Assembly (NCBI GenBank): GCA_023375785.1
Contig: SZWC01007330.1
Location: forward strand, 45,774 to 78,083
Origin: Penium margaritaceum
Lineage: Eukaryota; Streptophyta; Zygnematophyceae; Desmidiales; Peniaceae
Direction of reading: 5' to 3'
Length of the DNA: 32,310 nucleotides
Each line of letters starts with the position of its first letter. Within the stretch, counting starts at the first letter, position 1. Below, in pieces: positions 28,526-32,310 of this stretch. The translations under genes and the position numbers were made by a program. A model generated the notes under the pieces. It was not told where the DNA came from. It did not search any database and saw nothing but the letters and a program-made list of their open reading frames with translations.

Positions 28526-29161
28526 TCAAACTTGAAGCATGAGGTCGTCTTTGGTGTACAAAATTTTTATTTCATCATTTTTAGGGGCTACGGTTTCCTG
28601 CTTGGTGAACACCACTGTCATGTTGTTTTTGGTGATATGTGAAACCCACAGCAGGTTCACTGCAAAGGAGGACATATACACCACCTTTCGAAGGTTGACC
28701 GCCTTCTCTGCACCGTTCACGTTGAACGTGATCACCTTGTCCCCTTCGCCCATTGCTTGGACGACGCTGCCGTTTGCACACTTGATGCGCATGTTAGATT
28801 CGGCCATGGAGACAAATCCACCCTTCTCTTTTGATGAGCGGTGGTTCGTGGCGGAGTCAAGGGCGAATGCTTTGGGCCTACGGAGGGATGCCCCCTTCAT
28901 GGGCAACCCTTCAGCCATCATGTTGGTGAGCTCCTCCTTCTCCTTCCCACCTTTGTTCCCATCTTCTTTCCTAGGACTAGAGCAGTCCCTAGCCCAGTGC
29001 CCAGCCTTACCATAGTTGTGACAGTTGTCAGGCTTCTTGGAACTCTTCCCGCCACCATTGCCTTTCCCTCCACCGCTACCGCTTCTGCTGTTGCCTTGAC
29101 TGGAGTGATAACTTGCATTTTGTCCACCAAAATGAGGGGAAACGGCTGAGATGATTGCCAC
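28526..29161 (-). pseudogene. Element F Gag C-terminus and protease
   Basis: A 211-residue open piece. After a Ser/Gly-rich stretch the zinc knuckle reads CHNYGKAGHWARDC: the second Cys is Tyr, so zinc binding is doubtful. The protease active site reads LDSATNHRSS where C, D-type relatives have DSG, so the Gly next to the catalytic Asp is Ala. VVYMSSFAVNLLWVSHIT is the usual protease end. It stops just before the GAG-pre-integrase domain. Confidence 0.75.
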
Positions 29162-29197
29162 ACTGCCACTGCGTCACATGGACATGTTGCACACGTG

Positions 29198-29690
29198 TTA
29201 AGCGATGGCCCGATACATTAGATCTGCCTCTTTCCAACCACCAAATACGGCGATCAAGGATCCCAAGCTTTCCGGCAGCGCCATCAGAAGGATCATGGCA
29301 CACATGTTGGATTCGGGATTCCATTCCATTTGCTGGACCTCTTGCAGCACGTTGTCGAACAATTGCAAAAATTTGGGTATCGATTCTCCTTTGCTCACCC
29401 TCATCGACATCAACCTTTGGAAGATGAAGAGTTGGTTTGCTATGGCAATTGATTGATGCACATGTGAGAGGTTTGCGTAGGCCTCGACAGCCAATGTACA
29501 TCCTGTGATGTGGGAGTGTTGAGTCTCGTTGATGGATGTCACAAGTATGGCAAGAGCCATGTTGTTCTTCATCTTCCATGTTGCAAGGTCATCCGCATGC
29601 GTAGTTATTGCCGCATTGGCGAATGCTTTCTCGGTCCCTTTTAGGATGTCGAGGTAGCCACGCACATTCATGAAAATCTCAAACTGCCAT
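29198..29690 (-). pseudogene. Element F Gag N-terminal and middle part
   Basis: The minus-strand frame 29671-29198 gives 157 residues: MNVRGYLDILKGTEK, NMALAILVTSINETQHSHITG, HQSIAIANQLFIFQRLMSMRVSKGESIP and MALPESLGSLIAVFGGW, the copia UBN2-type gag core. It is the only X-family copy in which this part is read in a single frame. Codon CAA stands where B and C have TAG. Similarity continues upstream to about 29715, where a rearranged junction replaces the leader. Confidence 0.75.
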
Positions 29691-29779
29691 TTTCACAAGG
29701 GAAAACCTGTCCCCGTGAATTCGGAAATACCCGCCTCAAGGCGGGCATGCTGGTTGCACTGTACGTGGATGATCTGATC
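29691..29779. other. Rearranged 5' end of element F with hairpin and RT fragment
   Basis: Gag-side homology (to 20135-20160 of E) ends near 29715. Then come a hairpin CCCGCC-TCAA-GGCGGG (29730-29745) and a 33-bp plus-strand fragment (29747-29779) identical to 23312-23344 of element E, which encodes LVALYVDDLI. The LTR follows at once. Leader, primer-binding site and the last about 95 bp of the LTR are missing. Confidence 0.75.
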
Positions 29780-30332
29780 CCTCAAACGAGGGATTCATAC
29801 TTTAGGTTTGTACGGTTTGTAACCTTACAAAGTCCACGTGAAGGTCTTTAGTGTCTACCCTTGGTTGGATACTGTGTGGGGAGTCTCAAAGGCAAGAACT
29901 GTAAATGGATGCATACAAGGCACATGCTTCTATACTTGCAGAGAATTGCTATTACTTTTGCTCATAGTGGCTCCACAGAAACCAACTTCAGCCTACAGTC
30001 CTAGTTGGCGCGTCCTAAGACCGCCAAGTATCACCCTCAAGCCAGGCTCCAGTAAGCTTCCTAGAAGCTTCGTGTTCTATTTTGAGCCACAAAGAAAAAT
30101 GCGTCCGTCACGGGATTTGAGCCCGTGACCCATGAGCTCCAGCGCCTGTCCCAACTAGGCCACAATGTTGTGTTTCCTAGGATAATCTACAGGGGACATA
30201 ACCATTATGGGCAGTGCATTCCTAGCCTGTCTCAGAACAGACCAAGGGGACGTACTCCATAGAGCAGTACATGCCTTGTCTTTCCGTGCAACCTGCGAGC
30301 TAGCCACTGGACAAGGTGCATACCATTCAATA
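29780..30332 (-). repeat. Element F 5' LTR, truncated at its inner end
   Basis: Reverse-oriented X-family LTR starting TATTGAATGG (minus strand, at 30332). It lacks the U5 hairpin and terminal part. Its tRNA-like module is the best preserved in the window: A box TGGCCTAGTTGG (30151-30162, minus), a T arm with an 8-bp perfect stem GTCACGGG and 7-nt loop (30107-30129), and TTTTT (30095-30099, minus). Confidence 0.85.
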
Positions 30333-30337
30333 GGTTT
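30333..30337. repeat. Right target-site duplication of element F (GGTTT)
   Basis: Identical to 7395-7399. Confidence 0.75.
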
Positions 30338-30678
30338 GTCTTCAAACCAGGACTGAATCACTATTTTGGTTATGAATCTGTGCATAGGAATCCCAAAAAA
30401 AAACATATGAACAAACAAATGCATTGTCGCAAGCCAGATGCAACGACTGCACATGCATGGGGGATGTACAATAGGATCATGCAAATCAGGCCCAAAAGCC
30501 AATCTACCAAGAAAACCATAGTGACTATAGACAAATTGCAGAAGACCCCAACAAGAATCAAGGACACCATGGAAACTTTATGACAGTTGCTGATGGGTGG
30601 GCCACTACTCAACAGTGCTCCAACTTCAGCTGGGTCTGCATCAGGGATCCGCATGAGCAGAGACATTGCTAGCCCCCA

Positions 30679-31008
30679 ATGCAACCTATTGAGCCTGTTG
30701 GAGATATTCCCAATGACCACAAGTCTGCTCACCCATCGACAACTAATAAGGAGATACCCGCACCAAAGCAAATCAAGCCTCACGGAGAGGTTCCATCAAA
30801 ACACCTCAAAGACATCCAGATCATCTATGCACTGCAGCACCAAATCTCCACAAGACTCAAAGATCCGCAAATCATAATTGACCAATGGGTGGCCTCAACC
30901 GGCAGCCAGAACACCATCAACGGAGGCGATCGCTTCGTCAACCTGCCACCACCCAACCAAGCATTTCCTAGGCACCGTAAGCAGAGGACAATGTGGCGTG
31001 GATCCTAA
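30679..31008 (+). CDS. Unrecognised open frame, 109 residues
   Basis: Hydrophilic, with Pro-, Gln- and Lys-rich parts and no signal peptide, membrane segment or known motif. Another open stretch (30380-30583) lies upstream in a different frame. It could be an exon or a fragment of an unknown element, or chance. No function can be given. Confidence 0.15.
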   Translation: MQPIEPVGDIPNDHKSAHPSTTNKEIPAPKQIKPHGEVPSKHLKDIQIIYALQHQISTRLKDPQIIIDQWVASTGSQNTINGGDRFVNLPPPNQAFPRHRKQRTMWRGS

Positions 31009-31784
31009 TTCAAGACAGAAGTACAATGACACGGAACCTCTTTGAGATATCCTTGCAATAGGAGGTCACCTATGTGCATCTTGCAAGGCACCGCACAATT
31101 CCAATCTGCAGCAGTAGTAACAGAAGTCAAGTGGCTGCAGCAACGTTGTTCGCACCGCCCTCCATGAAGACTCTGAGTAGTACATAATCGTAGCCTTAGG
31201 TGTATTCTCTCCCTAGGTTAGACTCATCTCTTCCCTCAGTTCTGTCTATTCATCTTAATCATATCATTCTGGCTCTTGCCTTCCGCTTCCGCTCAGGCCT
31301 CTGGCTTTCAGTTAGTTGGCTTTCTCTAGCTCAACTTGTCTGCATTAATCCACGTTGAGTCATTCCACTCACCTCAATGCTTCACTCTGTTGTGCCTGTG
31401 GCACCACGCTGATTACTCTTAGTCTGCAAGCTCCATTGCTACCGATTCATTGCGCCTGCATCATCTGCAAAGGCTCCCCCGGTTCCTCAGCACTCGTGCC
31501 TCCCTACACTATTTCCGGTTCAAGCTTTGCCTTTGTCATCGCCTCAGCCCGCTCCTCAATGTTGTCGCTGCTCGCCCATGCCTTGGGTACCTTGGCTTCC
31601 CCCTCATCCTCGTGTCCACAACACCAAGTGCTGTACCCAAGTCAACGGCCTACGACCTTGCTCAACACCTAAGCAATACCTTGGCACTTCGTCATGTCCG
31701 CTCCTCACACTCCTATTGTATGAACGCGTCTGATGCCCATGATGTGATTTCCGTTGAAAAAATACACCTCCCCATGCCCAAGTG

Positions 31785-31802
31785 CGGCGCCGGGAGGCGC
31801 CG
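31785..31802. repeat. GC-rich hairpin
   Basis: Arms CGGCGCC and GGCGCCG enclose GGGA. It is the first of four dyads within 350 bp. Confidence 0.5.
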
Positions 31803-31900
31803 ACGAGCCGCCAAAATGTGGAAGCTCCGCGCCGGCGGATCTGGTGACTTGAGGATTGCTTGTATCCTAAAATGGATAATAGCCCCGTAAATTCTACAAG

Positions 31901-32197
31901 TTGCTTAATCCGGTGGAAGTTCTGTTACTGGAATCGGACAAGTATCGAGGGAGATACGACCTTCCAAAGTTGGGGTATGCGCAGCGGCTCTGGGAGCCAG
32001 CTGCGACTCAAATTCCGGTCGATGATCGACCGGACCGAGTAACAATGATACCATCTGGAAAAATTGCTCCGGAAGGCCTGTCAAGGCGTCCGGTGGATAA
32101 TCCACCTGATCAGGTGGATCATCCACCGGATCCTATTGTGCATGTTGCTGCTGAGGGACTTAGCCAAAATCATGGCTCAGCGTCCGAAACTCAGTAG
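31901..32197 (+). CDS. Unrecognised open frame with a PPD repeat
   Basis: About 98 codons open from 31901 (first codon TTG, not ATG; the open frame itself runs from 31883). It includes DRPDRV, then VDNPPDQVDHPPD, and two near-copies of (A)PEGLS / AAEGLS. The repeats are encoded by the palindromic 15-mers at 32017-32127, so peptide repeat and DNA palindrome cannot be separated by eye. No family is recognised. It could be part of another retroelement or no gene. Confidence 0.2.
   Translation: MLNPVEVLLLESDKYRGRYDLPKLGYAQRLWEPAATQIPVDDRPDRVTMIPSGKIAPEGLSRRPVDNPPDQVDHPPDPIVHVAAEGLSQNHGSASETQ
32015..32129. repeat. Three copies of a 15-bp dyad GGTSGATNATCSACC
   Basis: Copies at 32017-32031, 32092-32106 and 32113-32127. 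The first has C/G and the others G/C at the paired S positions, so every copy stays a perfect palindrome. The last two are joined by TGATCA, giving a 40-bp palindrome (32090-32129) with one mismatched pair. Confidence 0.65.
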
Positions 32198-32252
32198 TAT
32201 ACTTCTGTTACTCAGGGACTTGGTCAAAGTTCTGACTGTAGGTACGCGGACA

Positions 32253-32262
32253 GGTTCGAACC
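32253..32262 (+). promoter_or_regulatory. B-box-like GGTTCGAACC
   Basis: Fits the Pol III B-box consensus and a tRNA T loop (TTCGAAC) with four of five stem pairs around it. No good A box or acceptor stem was found, though TGGTCAAAG lies 32 bp upstream. Confidence 0.25.
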
Positions 32263-32298
32263 TCGTCACACCCCATCACCAAACTCGACCCAGAAGTT

Positions 32299-32310
32299 GG
32301 GGGGGGGGGG
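32299..32310. other. G run at window end
   Basis: Twelve G at the very edge. It may be a real homopolymer or a contig-end artefact. Confidence 0.6.

Larger units (their letters stand above)
7400..30332 (-). mobile_element. Element F: minus-strand copia element containing the whole nest
   Basis: F's two LTRs bound 22.9 kb and are flanked by GGTTT on both sides. Its own DNA is 7400-7491 and 25326-30332, about 5 kb; the rest is a later 17.8-kb insertion into its 3' LTR. The body reads on the minus strand from gag (about 29690) to RNase H (stop at 25942), then a polypurine tract and 3' LTR. Frameshifts split it into about seven pieces. Its 5' leader and primer-binding site are gone, replaced by a rearranged junction at 29700-29779. 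Confidence 0.8.
30338..31900. other. Right flank of element F, no recognised gene
   Basis: An A-rich start (run of nine A near 30397) is followed by moderately AT-rich DNA with open stretches at 30380-30583 and 30679-31008 on the plus strand. The latter could encode 109 residues (KHLKDIQIIYALQHQIST and so on) but shows no family I recognise. From about 31200 to 31730 the plus strand is pyrimidine-rich, like a U5 region, without any boundary signs. Confidence 0.45.

Noticed and set aside
31450..31890. A 146-residue plus-strand open frame in the right flank
   Set aside because: Pyrimidine-rich composition gives several overlapping open frames here; none has a recognisable motif or a better start than the others.
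32221..32290. A tRNA gene around GGTTCGAACC
   Set aside because: A B-box-like arm is present but no acceptor stem, D arm or convincing A box could be drawn.
1..32310. A host gene, bacterial operon or defence system
   Set aside because: Every recognisable protein segment belongs to copia gag-pol; the flanks hold only unrecognised short frames.

Overview
The window is a nest of LTR retrotransposons of the Ty1/copia order (Gag, aspartic protease, integrase, reverse transcriptase, RNase H) with no convincing host gene. Three things point to a plant-lineage (streptophyte) nuclear genome: the primer-binding sites fit plant initiator methionine tRNA, there is a short plant-type telomere motif (CCCTAAA), and the polyproteins are plant-style copia. 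The genus cannot be told from the sequence. A run of 567 N, one isolated N and a terminal G run show that this is draft assembly.

Layout. (1) 1-905: leader, primer-binding site and LTR of a minus-strand element, here called Z, that leaves the window on the left. (2) 1380-6063: element A, an old plus-strand copia remnant with many stops and frameshifts. Its RT is interrupted by about 840 bp of unrelated DNA, and a polypurine tract and the start of a 3' LTR follow. (3) 6064-7394: gene-free DNA with two strong hairpins. (4) 7400-30332: element F, a minus-strand copia element with a 5-bp target duplication GGTTT on both sides. (5) Inserted in F's own 3' LTR, flanked by AAATC/ATATC, is a 17.8-kb plus-strand block (7492-25320). 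It is a tandem array LTR1 - element B/D - LTR2 - element E - LTR3, in which LTR2 serves both elements. (6) Inside B/D lies element C (9988-15838), a related subfamily with a different LTR and the best preserved gag-pol frame. It has only two in-frame TAG codons and is cut by the N gap. (7) 30338-32310: flank without a recognised gene, ending in a cluster of palindromes.

The LTRs of the two families (X for B/D, E and F; Y for C) share more than sequence. Each has a tRNA-like module (Pol III A box, B box and T run, about 70 nt) in U3. Each has a U5 hairpin with a six-base loop whose stem sequence is wholly different between families, yet it always ends exactly 65 nt before the primer-binding site. 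That site fits the anticodon arm of initiator tRNA rather than its 3' end, as in half-tRNA priming. These are the most interesting signals in the window.

All elements look dead or dependent on others. C has an otherwise open frame but has lost two integrase catalytic residues. E keeps a 336-residue RT/RNase H piece. A, B/D and F are heavily decayed. The decay is rich in CAG to TAG changes, as expected from deamination of methylated CHG sites in plant transposons. All alignments were made by eye.
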